Below, one piece after another: positions 1 through 10,184 of a stretch of DNA of 39,364 nucleotides; position 1 is the stretch's first letter, and each line of letters starts with the position of its first letter. A program made the position numbers and the translations under genes. This stretch comes from Bifiguratus adelaidae (lineage: Eukaryota > Mucoromycota > Endogonomycetes > Endogonales): the NCBI GenBank assembly GCA_002261195.1, contig MVBO01000135.1, positions 1 to 39,364 of the forward strand, in the 5' to 3' direction. The notes under the pieces are model-generated. The model made no database searches, was not told the DNA's origin, and saw nothing but the letters and a program-made list of their open reading frames with translations.

Positions 1-1
1 C

Positions 2-873
2 CCCCCCGCCACACCATCTGCCAATGCCATGCAATTCCACCATCCCACCCCCAGCCAACAACTTCCCTCTACTCCTGCTCCTTTGGATATTGCCACACCT
101 TCTGTAAGAGATGTCAACCCGTATGCTGTTAACGGGTTGGTGCCAACTCTCCAGTAAGTAATACTTCGTTTTTGTCTTGGCGAATCTAATCGTTGTCTAG
201 GAATATAGTTGCTACCGTAAATCTTGACTGTCGCTTGGATTTGAAGACCATAGCATTGCACGCACGTAATGCAGAGTACAATCCAAAGGTAGGTTGACGC
301 GATTGCGCGATACGCGTCATGAGACGCGTCTCGTTCTCGAATTTGAGCTAAACTTTGCGCGTCTGCGCTGATGCATCCGTAGCGTTTTGCTGCTGTTATC
401 ATGCGTATACGTGAACCCAAGACCACTGCTTTGATTTTCGCATCTGGCAAGATGGTCGTCACGGGAGCAAAGTCTGAAGATGACTCGAAGCTTGCATCTC
501 GCAAGTACGCGCGTATTATCCAACGTTGCGGGTTTCCTGCGAAGTTCACTGACTTCAAGATTCAAAACATTGTTGGATCTTGTGATGTCAAGTTTCCTAT
601 TCGCTTGGAAGGGTTGGCCTATTCTCACGGACACTTCAGTTCTGTAAGTAGTAAGGCTCGGATTTTTCTTTCCGCTGATTTTGACCTGTTACCTGCCAAA
701 AGTATGAGCCTGAGTTGTTCCCTGGTCTGATTTATCGTATGGTCAAGCCCAAAATCGTGCTGCTCATCTTTGTCTCGGGCAAGATTGTGCTCACTGGCGC
801 CAAAGTGCGAGAAGAGATTTATCAAGCTTTCCAAGCGATATACCCGGTATTGACAGAGTTCCGGAAACCATAA
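2..873 (+). CDS. SPT15: TATA-binding protein (TBP), 5' end probably outside the window
   Basis: TBP is the saddle-shaped general factor that binds TATA DNA and serves RNA polymerases I, II and III. Four exons: up to 153, 201-288, 383-643 and 703-873, all with GT-AG introns. The conserved core begins at VNGLVPTLQ and holds both direct repeats: [31 protein letters not shown] and [17 protein letters not shown] in the first half, then [16 protein letters not shown] and a C-terminus ending LTEFRKP in the second. The short proline/glutamine-rich N-terminal tail contains a Met at 29, but the frame stays open to the window edge, so the true start may lie upstream or beyond another intron. From the Met at 29 the product is 214 residues, close to yeast TBP. 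Family assignment is essentially certain; only the start is open. Confidence 0.95.
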
Positions 874-1018
874 AGACATATCCCGTGCCCTCCTAGAAAC
901 CTTCAGACTCAAAGCAAATGCAAAATCAACAAAAATCACACATAACTTGTATATAGCTCGTAGAGGTGCGATGGCAGTGCGTTGATTCAATCAATAAAGA
1001 CGAGATGGCCAAAACTAC

Positions 1019-2482
1019 ATGGGGCTTCACGACTTGATCCGTGCGTTGCACGAGGCAAATGCGATCGGAATCGCGATCAATGGATGAAATTTCACACTCA
1101 AGAAGAACGGAATCGAAATTTTCGCTGGTGTTGGCCTAGGATCAAGTACATGTCTCATACCTGCAACAGTCGATATTTCAAGCTCTAAAAGAACGCTCAT
1201 AATGGCTATGCAAAGTGCATGGTCGCAGCTACCAATTGCAGTGTTCCGACATTCTCTCTCCTGCTCACTTCTTCTGTATCATGTACCGCTTTCTATACTC
1301 TCACGGCTTCTGGTCGCGCGGGATGGAGCTGGAAAGATATCATCAACCAGCATCCGGCACCCGGTACGCTTGGTTATGTGTGGTATTTTCCCGATTCATG
1401 GGCACTTGCAAGGACGTGACCTTTTCTTATCCAAGGCGAAGTTTGGAACCCGATCCCATGGCTCAATGGACCGCTTGGGGGGGGCCTTTTAGTGCACCTA
1501 GTTGGTCAATACGTGATCCTCTATCGAACGCAACGGACGAGAGAGGTGGATCAGCTCGAACCAATCTATTCTACCCATCTGCAACCTCACAACTATGCCA
1601 TGCTCGGTTTAAATGCGCTCATGATTCACTACAAGTGGATTCAATCCCGCTTGTGGTATGACGGTTTGGCGGCTGATGTACCCGAAGCAACGGTTTTAGG
1701 CGCCATCGCGACCATGCTCGTCATCATTTTGATGATGGAAATACGGCGACGAGGTCTATTCTTTGGCTACGGATGGAAAGGCCGAAAACCTGATGGTGGA
1801 TACAGCATGCCCGCTCTAGCTGCTTTTGCGAAACGGTATCACGGGTATATGATCAGCACGGCAATCGTCTACAATTTTCATTATCATCCGGCGGAAGGAA
1901 CCATGGCCCATTTCTTGGGCTTTTCCTACCAGTTTCTCTTACTTTGGCAATCCTCGCTCATGTACGCGCCTATACATCGTCAAACCGATTGAACACTGAT
2001 ACTTGAAACATGGGTATGGATAAATGGTATCGGTACGGCCATATTTCAACAGGGCGTCGGTTGGATGCTCTTGGGCTAGGGGTTCGGAGCGATTTTTATC
2101 TTGTCCCAAATGTGGGGATGGCATACGCGATCAGCACCTTGGTTACGGCGGATGGATCGGTGCCTATGTGGCCGCAGTGGTGATCGGTTTTACGGCGAAC
2201 CATGCTTGGAACAAAGTTTTTGTGATTACCTTTATCCCTGTGGCAGAATATAGCTTTATATTGTGGTATTACCTGAGTTGGGTGATCGGTATCTTTGTCA
2301 TTCGTCAATGTCGGCTTGAGGATACTGCAAGTCTCGTGTGGATGGCTGTGTGGTATGCGATGGTGAACGTAATCGTTGTGACCAGCTATGCTTTTATTCT
2401 TGGAGGAAAGCAGCGCTCAAGGTGTACAAATCATAGACAGATCTCATTGTTCGAAATAAATAGATACCCTTTACATCTTTGA
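1019..2482 (+). pseudogene. Decayed multi-pass membrane protein gene, family not identified
   Basis: The region between TBP and the epoxide hydrolase shows coding character but no intact frame. The best stretch is the frame of 1219-2110, with several hydrophobic helices and aromatic/His motifs such as YHGYMISTAIVYNFHYHP (near 1840-1890). It is interrupted by TGA at 1417-1419, TGA at 1990-1992 and TAG at 2077-2079. A membrane-like continuation (GAYVAAVVIGFTA) then lies in a different frame until 2482. Upstream, another frame from the ATG at 1019 has a TGA at 1085-1087 followed by hydrophobic sequence. No GT-AG intron set that I could find removes these breaks. I read it as a pseudogene of a polytopic membrane protein. 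Assembly errors or recoding are less likely alternatives. I do not recognise the family. Confidence 0.5.
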
Positions 2483-3593
2483 CGATCTATGCACCAATTT
2501 CTTCTTGAGATCCTCCAGGAACTCTCCCAAGTATTGATTGGCCAATTCCTTCTCCTCGACGAGAATCCAATGACCACTATCTTCAACATGCCTCATGGTC
2601 AAGTCAGGTATGAACTTGCCCATGCCTTTAGCCATCTCTGGTCTCAGAGCAATATCGTTACCGGCCGTCACCATCATGCAGGGCACCTTGATCTTGTGTT
2701 CGGTCAAGGCTAACTCATCGTCATAGTTGACTTTGCGGGTCTTGTAGTAATTGAGACCTCCGTTGAAGCCTCGTTGCAAGTATTGATCGGCGTAATATTG
2801 CAATTCCTTCTCGCTCAACAGCTTACTACGGGGAACCTCCACGTTGGCCAAGGCAGGAAGTACTGGAAAGCTCGGCATAGATCTGGGACGATCACCACCG
2901 GATTTAGAGATACGATCATCGGCTTTTGAGGTGCGATGAATGAGCTTGAAGAAGAGGTAGGGATCCGAATCGAACTCGAGCTCAGCTTCGGTGGTTGCAA
3001 AGTACTTTTGGTAGGCAAGGCTCGGGAGACGCTTGATGGTTTCGTCGATATCCAGATAGACTGGATTGGGCGGAATGTAAGGCGTACAGTAGCTTGCAAT
3101 GGCCTTGACGCGATCCGGATAATAAAGTGCCATTCGCCAGACGTACATGCCTCCCCAATCGTGTCCGATAAGCGTCACCTTCGGGATTTCCAACACATCT
3201 AAAAGGTCAACCATGTCTTTGCACAAATTCTTGTAACCATAGAGAGACAAGTCGTGGGGGGGAACATGTGGAGCCGAGGTTTGACCGTAACCTCGACTGT
3301 CGGGAACAATCACCCGGTATCCCTTGTAGGCTAGGAAAGGGATTTGATATCGCCAGCCGTACCAGAGCTATCAAAGGTTTTAGCGCCGCAAACGACAGAG
3401 GGCATACTTACATCCGGGAATCCATGGATCAAGAGCAAAGGCTCGCCGTCCTTGGGTCCTTCGTCGACATAGTCTGCAGAGAACACTCACCGTTATTCTC
3501 ACGGTGGTCGAGTATCGGTCATCACTTACGCAACCGAATGCCGTTCACGTTGGCAGACTGGTGGTTAAAACTCTCTGGGTCTTGTGGATTCAT
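2471..3593 (-). CDS. Epoxide hydrolase-like alpha/beta hydrolase
   Basis: Predicted soluble epoxide hydrolase, which would open epoxides to diols; substrate unknown. Three exons (3593-3530, 3473-3412, 3367-2471) give 340 residues. Visible family features are the oxyanion motif HGFPD (about 38-42), the DSRGYG strand-loop (65-70), the nucleophile elbow GHDWGG with Asp112, a cap domain, a late acid in AGNDIALRPE (Asp280) and a base in DSGHW (His308). That gives the Asp-Asp-His triad of epoxide hydrolases rather than the Ser triad of esterases. A haloalkane dehalogenase is the nearest alternative, but fungal context and the GFNGGLNYYK segment favour epoxide hydrolase. No signal peptide is seen. 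Its start is only 70 nt from the NPL4 stop on the same strand, so its promoter must be tiny or lie in the NPL4 3' end. Confidence 0.88.
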
Positions 3594-3641
3594 AAGCGAG
3601 AGGGAGAAAGAGTGACAAGAAATAAACAAGCAAGGAAACCT

Positions 3642-3659
3642 CCTTTTATAATCCACGTG
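3642..3659 (-). promoter_or_regulatory. Candidate TATA box and CACGTG motif for the epoxide hydrolase gene
   Basis: On the minus strand a TATAAAAGG-type element lies at about 3650-3642, roughly 50 nt upstream of the epoxide hydrolase ATG (3593). A CACGTG palindrome sits just beyond it at 3654-3659. Both fall in the 70-nt gap after the NPL4 stop (3664). Promoter function is inferred from sequence and position only. Confidence 0.45.
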
Positions 3660-3663
3660 TATA

Positions 3664-6002
3664 TCAGTCCAGCGGTAATCCACACATTTCACAGTTCACA
3701 TTAGACGCTGGATTGGCAAATGTGCAGTGCCTACAATTGACCAGCACATCTTCCTTGGGCTCGGACGCAGAGGACGTGCCTCTTGACATGGGCTCTGAAG
3801 GCATGGAGCTTTGGTCACCTATTTCGCATTAGGTAAGCCAGGCTTAGTAACAGTCATTGTGAAGCTTTTCCACTCACCACCACTCTCACGCAGGACCGTC
3901 ATGAGGGTCTCCCATCCAGACGACGCCTTCAATTGCTCAATCGGTTCGGTTGTTTTAGAGGTTGCTGCTCCGGCCAAGAGTCGCAGTTCATCTTTGCTCA
4001 ATACACCCGTGGATTGAATGTAACAAAGCAGGTGAAAGTCGGAGAGTTGTGTGGCCAGGTCCGAGCTGGAAGCGGAAGTGAGCTTACTCAGCGAGGCGAC
4101 TGTTTGCTTTTCCAAAGGTCGATTTTCTATGGTGAATGAAGGTGAATTGGTGAAGAGAGGATTTGATTGCTGAGGGAAACCGTGGGTCAACTAGAAGAAG
4201 GTTCGTAAGCTTGCGCAACGTGGAGGACTGCATGCACATACATTGACGAGCAGATACTCCACCGGGAATGTAGGCTTGGCAGATTCCTGCACATTGACTC
4301 CATACTTGTTCTTGTACTTGTAAAAGACTTCCGGCACGTATAACGTTCCACTGGACTCCAACGTTCTCATCACGCTCGGATCGATGCTTGGCTCAATGAT
4401 GCTGGCTTCCACCATGCCCATGCACGTATTCGACACTTGCCATCCAGTCACATCAATGTCTCCGTCAATGTTGCCGGTGATGACACAGGTGACAAATTTT
4501 GAGCCAAATTTGCCTGTACTCGAGAACTTGGTCGGTGAGGGGTATCGGTGTTGCATCTTTCCGCAGAAATTCGCTTCGAGCGAAGACAGAAAGAACGAGT
4601 CCACATGCCGCTTGGTGACTACCTTCCCTCTGCCAGTACCATCATCCACAAGATCCGTCCATGCCATGCCAACCAAGCGCAGTCCACACAATTCTGCCAT
4701 CTGACTGACTCGCATTTCATCGTTCCACGGGAATTCCACTGTCACTCCATCGCTTGCACCAGTCTGAGGCGGCTCGAAAATGACCTCGACCACCGCTTTG
4801 ATGCCAAGGGGCACTTCAGCATAAGGCTCATAACGCCCAAACAGATATCCGAACCGCTGCTCGCCCGTCAAACGCCAATAGTGAATGAAATTGTCTACGA
4901 GGGACGGAGAGGAAAACTCAATGTGGTCGACCATGCGAAAGGATTGACTTTGTAAAGTAATCGCACTCGGTTGGCACTTTGTGCAAATACCCTCGGGCCA
5001 AGGTGCATGACCACCGCTGCAGTGCGTTTTCACTTTGTATTCCGGCTCTTCCAGTGGCGGGAGAATCTTGGCTCCAGGATTCGCGGCTGCCCTGTTCTGC
5101 TGTGAAGCATTTATCTGCCGAATGTACGCATGAAATGACATGTGCTTGATCTTGTTCTGCTCCAAGTAGTTGACGTCGTATGGCTGTCCCAGTCGGTCAG
5201 CTGCATTCGCAACGCTCCTTGGCGACGTGGGACTTACCTCTAGCGGTATACAATGATTGCACATGCCATTTGCAGTATGTTTGCACCTATGCTTTGGTAT
5301 CAATGGGATATTTCCCGACTTGAAGCCTGCTTTGACTTACAATTTAGGATCACGCTCCCGCCGAATCAAACCTTCTTGCTTTTCCAGATATAGATCTACC
5401 GGATCCTCCACGACCTGAGCTACCTCTGGTACATCTGGTATAGCGTCCACTGTAGCGGACGATGATGATGATATTTGAGGAGCTTGCGAAGACGGCTTCT
5501 GGGTATGCACCTTATCATCATAGTACATGTAAATCAAATCACCGTGGCTGTAAGAGAAAACAAGTATAAGATGGAGGCGAGAAGAGTGGCAAGGCGGTCT
5601 GTTGGATCACGTTAAACTTGCCTAATATTCAAGCTCTGAAGAGACTTTCCAAGCAGTTGATCGACATGAACGGCCGTTTTCGGATCGGTCTCCGTCGTGA
5701 TGGATATCGAGCTTGGATCATGTATAGGGAACTTTTCCACGAGCTGTATGCAGACCTTAGTATTTGATGGCATGTAATAGTACACTATATGTTCCGCCAC
5801 CTTAGGTAACCCTCGCAAGAGGTGCGCTTGCCCCCACAGCGGCGAAACCACCCTACGTCGATACAAAACTTACCATATGCACCAGTTTGGCCACATCGTC
5901 CGAAGGCTCCACCGTAAAGCGCTGTGTACCAGCCTTTGCACGTACCCGTACAATCTATATAGGATATCAGCAGTTCATTTCACCCCATACTTCACTTACC
6001 AT
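3664..6002 (-). CDS. NPL4: NPL4, ubiquitin-recognition cofactor of the Cdc48/p97 segregase
   Basis: Npl4 pairs with Ufd1 to bring polyubiquitylated proteins to Cdc48 in ER-associated and other degradation. Eight exons: 6002-6000 (the ATG alone), 5954-5874, 5743-5622, 5547-5341, 5286-5238, 5183-4242, 4190-3878 and 3818-3664, giving 623 residues, normal for fungal Npl4. In order: an N-terminal ubiquitin-like (UBX-like) domain; zinc-binding CKHTANGMCNHC (139-150) and a second Cys/His cluster (about 209-224); an MPN-type domain that includes FIHYWRLTGEQRFGYLFGRY; and a C-terminal NZF finger with Cys601, 604, 615 and 618. The NZF is present in some Npl4 proteins and absent in yeast. Intron 3 (5621-5548) needs a GC donor to keep the SHGD motif in frame. 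It is divergent from RRP1, with 93 nt between start codons. Confidence 0.95.
5548..5621 (-). other. GC-AG intron in NPL4
   Basis: The donor reads AG/GCAAGT and the acceptor TTACAG. Joining the exons gives LNISHGDLIYMYYDD, as expected for Npl4. The only nearby GT would add a stop codon. Confidence 0.85.
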
Positions 6003-6095
6003 GGCAAAGTGAGCACAAGAATGGACAAGGAACACGTCACTTTAGCCGTCATATAGCGGTGGCTTAGCTTGAATTGCTCTTTGTCTTTCTTCTTG

Positions 6096-7677
6096 ATGGC
6101 AGCTGACAACATTGCAGCGCCTTTTGGCAAGCAACTTGCTGCTAATGGTGAGTAATAGAGGATGTAGATGGCATGTCGCTGAGTTTGATGTAGACAAAGC
6201 CACTCGAGACAAGGCTGTCAAGTCATTAAAGCTCTATCTATCACGGAAGGCGGAATTTTCGCACGTCGAAGTGCTCAAGTTATGGAAGGGACTCTTCTAC
6301 TGTAAGTAAGCTTGGAACGCGGAAGTTGCGGTGTGCTCAATGGCGACGCTAGGCTTCTGGATGTCCGATAAGCCGGTCGTGCAACAGGATTTAGCGGAGA
6401 CGCTTGCCGGATTGATCTCGGACATGCCTGCGGAGAATGCCTTGGACTTCCTCAAAGCCTTCTATGAGACAATGGCCAACGAATGGCATGGTATCGATCG
6501 AATCAGACTAGACAAGTATTATCTGTTGCTGCGAAGAGCCATGTCTCGTTCCTTTCAATTTCTTGCCGATTCCGAATGGGAGCCTACGCTCGTTAACGAC
6601 TATGTCACCATGCTATCCGAGGGTCCCCTTCAGTAAGTGCGAAAAAGCGATTGATACCCTGTGTGCCATGTCACTGACGATATGAAATTTTTATCATCCA
6701 GTCCCGCTAATCTCAAAGTTCCCGACGCCATTCGTTATCATCTCATTGACATCTATCTCGACGAATTCGAGAAAGTAGTACACGCACAACTAGCCACCAC
6801 TCCAGAAACCGAAGACATTGCCGTTCCAACGACGGTCCTATTGAATCCTTTCATCAATATTATGGCAAGAAGTAATAAACCTATCCTAATGAAGAAGACT
6901 GTCGAAGGCATCTTTGATCGAATTCTCGAACAATTTGCAAAAGGTAACCATGGTGATCCTATTTGTCCACTCTTACTCACAATTCATAGAATTAGCGGCG
7001 ATGGAGCAGGAAGACGACATGTCTGACGGCGAGGAGTCAGAGGAGAGAAAGCCTTTTATCCATGACATTGTCGACATTGTGAAGCAGCTACGAAAGCGGT
7101 CCGAGGAAGCTGATCTTGCAGACTCCAACAAGAGGCGATTGCGGACGCTCGTGGCCAATTTCAAATCGGCTGCCGGCGAGATTGGAGTGGAGTCCATCAG
7201 CGACAGCAACGAAGAAGACGCAGAGATGGAGGAGGCAGATAAAGAAGAGGAACCAAAGAAGGCACCCCCTCCATCCAAGCAAGACAAGAAACGAAAAGCT
7301 GATGGAAAGGAGTCCAAGAAGGTCAAAAAGCAAAAGCACAAGGCAAAGGCAGAGAAGCACACCAATGGCGATCTTGCTGTCAGTGTCAAAGAACCAATCG
7401 CCCCCGAGCAAAACGGTCATGCATCTATCAAGGATGGTGAACCGGCCAAGAAACGCGTCAAATGGAGCATGCGACACAATACCATCAAACGTAAGTCACA
7501 TCTTATCACACTCTTCCATGATATGGTACCAATTCATCTCTCTGACTAGATTTCCGCCATGAACTCCCCATCACCACCATCGCCTCAACCCACACTCCCT
7601 CTCCTCCTCCTTCCAAGAGTGCTCTAAAGACACAAAATGTAAAGAAGCGAAAGCAAGCCGTTGACTTCTTTCAATAG
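6096..7677 (+). CDS. RRP1: RRP1/Nop52, 60S ribosome biogenesis protein
   Basis: Rrp1 is a nucleolar factor needed to process 27S pre-rRNA to 25S and 5.8S and to mature 60S subunits. Six exons (6096-6147, 6194-6301, 6353-6632, 6702-6943, 6990-7490, 7550-7677) give 436 residues. The helical Nop52 domain fills the first half, with the signature LWKGLFYCFWMSDKPVVQQ formed across intron 2, then LDFLKAFYETM, WHGIDRIRLDKYYLL and KVPDAIRYHLIDIYLDEF. The second half is acidic and then strongly basic (KKRKADGKESKKVKKQKHKAK), typical of nucleolar proteins. It ends with an RVKWSMRHNTIKHFRHELP segment. The start has upstream TCTTG before the ATG and no better ATG. Family call is secure. Confidence 0.93.
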
Positions 7678-7719
7678 ATTTGTTGTGTCTCTTTGTTGCC
7701 CATATTCACGGCATTCATC

Positions 7720-9942
7720 ATGCCTGCCCAAACTCAGTCTATTGCTGACTTGACGTCAACGCTCCGAGCAACGAGCGGAGACGTGCCCTCTCCTTTGGTA
7801 GGAGCATCGACTACGGTAGTGGGACATGTGCTCTATCTGTTTGCAGGTCGACTTGCATCATCTCGGCGGATGACGAACGACCTGTATATCTTAGACTTGC
7901 AAACCTTTGTGTGGAAGAAGCATATACCTGCCGAGAATGCTCCAGCACCCAGGCCTCGATACTTTCACTCTGCCAATGCATACAAGAACAAGATCTACTA
8001 TTTCGGCGGGATGGGATACTCTAGGGAGTCATCGGAAGACCTTGGCGTTCTTTCTGACCTCTCCGTACTGGATTTGGAGACACTGACTTGGAGTATTCCC
8101 GACATTAGCCCATCTCTCTTCTCTCCAAGGCCCCGTTATGCGCATCTGTCCTCAGTGAGCGGCAACAAGTTGGTGGTGATTGGCGGGCAAGATATGACCA
8201 ACATGTATATCGCGGAGCTCAACGTGTTCGACTTTGACGAGATGTCTTGGGTGCTTTCACGACCATTTCAGAAACATTGTGGCGCGTATCGGTCCATTGT
8301 GGTCTCTGATCAATACACTACAAACATTCCAATGTATGGCCGGGAAGGGGAAATGCTCCCAACTTCACCAGGTAGTCCCAAGGGATCCATTTATTCTGGA
8401 AGATCCATGGACGGTCACCCTGATCCTGGCTCGCCTATCGCTTCCCGTCAACCTAGCATACAATCGAACGGCAGCGGTCCTTCTCCTGCTGCGCAGCCAT
8501 TGCGCACCAAGCATACCTCACGCGGGTCCGTGTACCGCTTGTCTTATTCCCTTCAACAGTCTGCGTATTCACCCAATCCCATCTACATCTACTCCAATTA
8601 CAATTTTACAGACGTTAAACGGGAACTTCAAATCATCTTTCCCAATAGCACGCCATCTTACAAAGTAGATGATCATTCGGAAGGCATGACGGGTTCTGCA
8701 TTGCCGCCTGGACTTCGTTTCCCAAATGGTTACATTCTCGGACATCATCTGATTCTTTCTGGAACTTTTCTGGTTCCGGAGTTGCAAGTGTTCAGCTTGT
8801 GGGCGCTCAACTTGACCAATCTCATGTGGACTCGTATTGACACAGGCAGTTCGCTATCCACCGGGTCTTGGAATCGAGGCATCTTATATGGTGCTTCGGC
8901 CAAATTCCTCGTCTTGGGCCACCAAGATCGTAATCTGTACGAAGATTATGGTCACCGACAGGTCAATTTCGATCACATCACCATCTTTGATCTCGAGGCT
9001 TTTGGCATCTACCAACCTCCTGTGGCTACAACATCTACCTTGGCTCAAGACATGGGTCTCTCAATGCTCAACGAACCTGGCCTTGCAGACCTAGAGATAC
9101 TCACTGGCGATGGACAATCCATTCCAGTCAATTCGGCAGTTCTTTGTGCTCGATGGCCATGGTTCCGACAACTTCTCCAAAAGAATGGTATGCTTATGGA
9201 TCAAGACAAACCTGCAGACCAATCCCTCCCAAAAACCACAGCGATCTTATCTCCCAAACACCACACGCTATCCTTCCCAGAAACTCAAGCCATTGTGATT
9301 GCCTTTTTGCAGTACATTTATACGGATAGCCTCATGACATCTCAACAGCTTCAACCTACAGTGTTAGCGCACCTATTACGACTCTCCGACATGTACGAGC
9401 TACCGCGACTGAAAGAACTCGCTTCGCATGCTTTGCATCAGATGCTCAACATGGGGACGGCAGCATTCATTTATGAAGCTGCTGCGCTCTCCAATCAGCC
9501 TGGACTTCAAGTGCGTGCGCTTCGAACGATGCTGTACTCTAGAAAGTTGGCCAAGAATGGACAGACCGTGGATGATTCCATCTCTCTCCACCAGCAATCG
9601 CGCACTCCCCCAATTGCGTCTCCGTCCTCTATTCCAAGCTCGCCTAACAATTCTCTTCCCTTCCGCAGCAGAACAGCATCCATAACCGGCGCAGCGTCTC
9701 AACATCGTGGCTTTAGCACTATGGGATCCGGACCGTCTCAATTCCCACCTGCCACTCCAACGTCGCTCTCTCCATCTGGGTCATCATCGTTCAAACCTTT
9801 GCAGACCTTTAACCCAGGTAAATCCCAACGTAGCGAGAGCGTAAGCGGCATGAGCACCAAGAGCGGCGACAGTGGCGAGAAATCCAAGGGCACATTTACA
9901 CCCGTCATTCAAAAGTTCGGTGGGTTCGCGTTCACAAAATGA
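7720..9942 (+). CDS. Kelch-repeat protein with C-terminal BTB domain (Ral2/LZTR1-like)
   Basis: An intronless frame of 740 residues from the ATG at 7720. The N-terminal third carries kelch blades, for example NDLYILDLQTFVWKK, RPRYFHSANAYKNKIYYFGG, RPRYAHLSSVSGNKLVVIGGQD and YIAELNVFDFDEMSWV. A Ser/Pro-rich insert follows (about 220-275). Then come more blade-like strands and a BTB/POZ domain from about residue 455 (ADLEILTGDGQSIPVNSAVLCARWPWFRQLL). The tail is Ser/Pro-rich and probably disordered. This order of domains recalls fission yeast Ral2 and animal LZTR1, which act on Ras signalling and, for LZTR1, as a cullin-3 adaptor. That role is an analogy, not shown here. It starts 42 nt after the RRP1 stop on the same strand, so the promoter probably overlaps RRP1. 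A TTG in frame at 7693 is not a credible start. Confidence 0.85.
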   Translation: MPAQTQSIADLTSTLRATSGDVPSPLVGASTTVVGHVLYLFAGRLASSRRMTNDLYILDLQTFVWKKHIPAENAPAPRPRYFHSANAYKNKIYYFGGMGYSRESSEDLGVLSDLSVLDLETLTWSIPDISPSLFSPRPRYAHLSSVSGNKLVVIGGQDMTNMYIAELNVFDFDEMSWVLSRPFQKHCGAYRSIVVSDQYTTNIPMYGREGEMLPTSPGSPKGSIYSGRSMDGHPDPGSPIASRQPSIQSNGSGPSPAAQPLRTKHTSRGSVYRLSYSLQQSAYSPNPIYIYSNYNFTDVKRELQIIFPNSTPSYKVDDHSEGMTGSALPPGLRFPNGYILGHHLILSGTFLVPELQVFSLWALNLTNLMWTRIDTGSSLSTGSWNRGILYGASAKFLVLGHQDRNLYEDYGHRQVNFDHITIFDLEAFGIYQPPVATTSTLAQDMGLSMLNEPGLADLEILTGDGQSIPVNSAVLCARWPWFRQLLQKNGMLMDQDKPADQSLPKTTAILSPKHHTLSFPETQAIVIAFLQYIYTDSLMTSQQLQPTVLAHLLRLSDMYELPRLKELASHALHQMLNMGTAAFIYEAAALSNQPGLQVRALRTMLYSRKLAKNGQTVDDSISLHQQSRTPPIASPSSIPSSPNNSLPFRSRTASITGAASQHRGFSTMGSGPSQFPPATPTSLSPSGSSSFKPLQTFNPGKSQRSESVSGMSTKSGDSGEKSKGTFTPVIQKFGGFAFTK

Positions 9943-10184
9943 AAGTGTTGGCGGGCATGGATGTTAAATCGTTCCTTCTCCACAAACAGCTATGCAGCTC
10001 CCTATGTGATAGGGTTCACATTGTGTTGATATAAAGCGTGTCTAGAGGTTCTTGTAGGCAGTGTGTTTCTATTTAACTCTAAAAATCTGTTTTCGAAAGC
10101 AAATCGTTCGACTTGTCTACTGTATTAGGACTGCATATATGTACAGACGATGCATGATGAATGAGAATGAGCGGGGGGATGCAC
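9943..10184. other. Convergent 3' spacer between the kelch/BTB gene and RAX2
   Basis: 242 nt between two stop codons on opposite strands. It holds AT-rich sequence suitable for 3' ends on both strands; I see no gene or repeat. Confidence 0.6.

Noticed and set aside
625-990. 121-codon minus-strand frame over the TBP 3' end
   Set aside because: It overlaps conserved TBP coding sequence and intron on the other strand and has no recognisable features.
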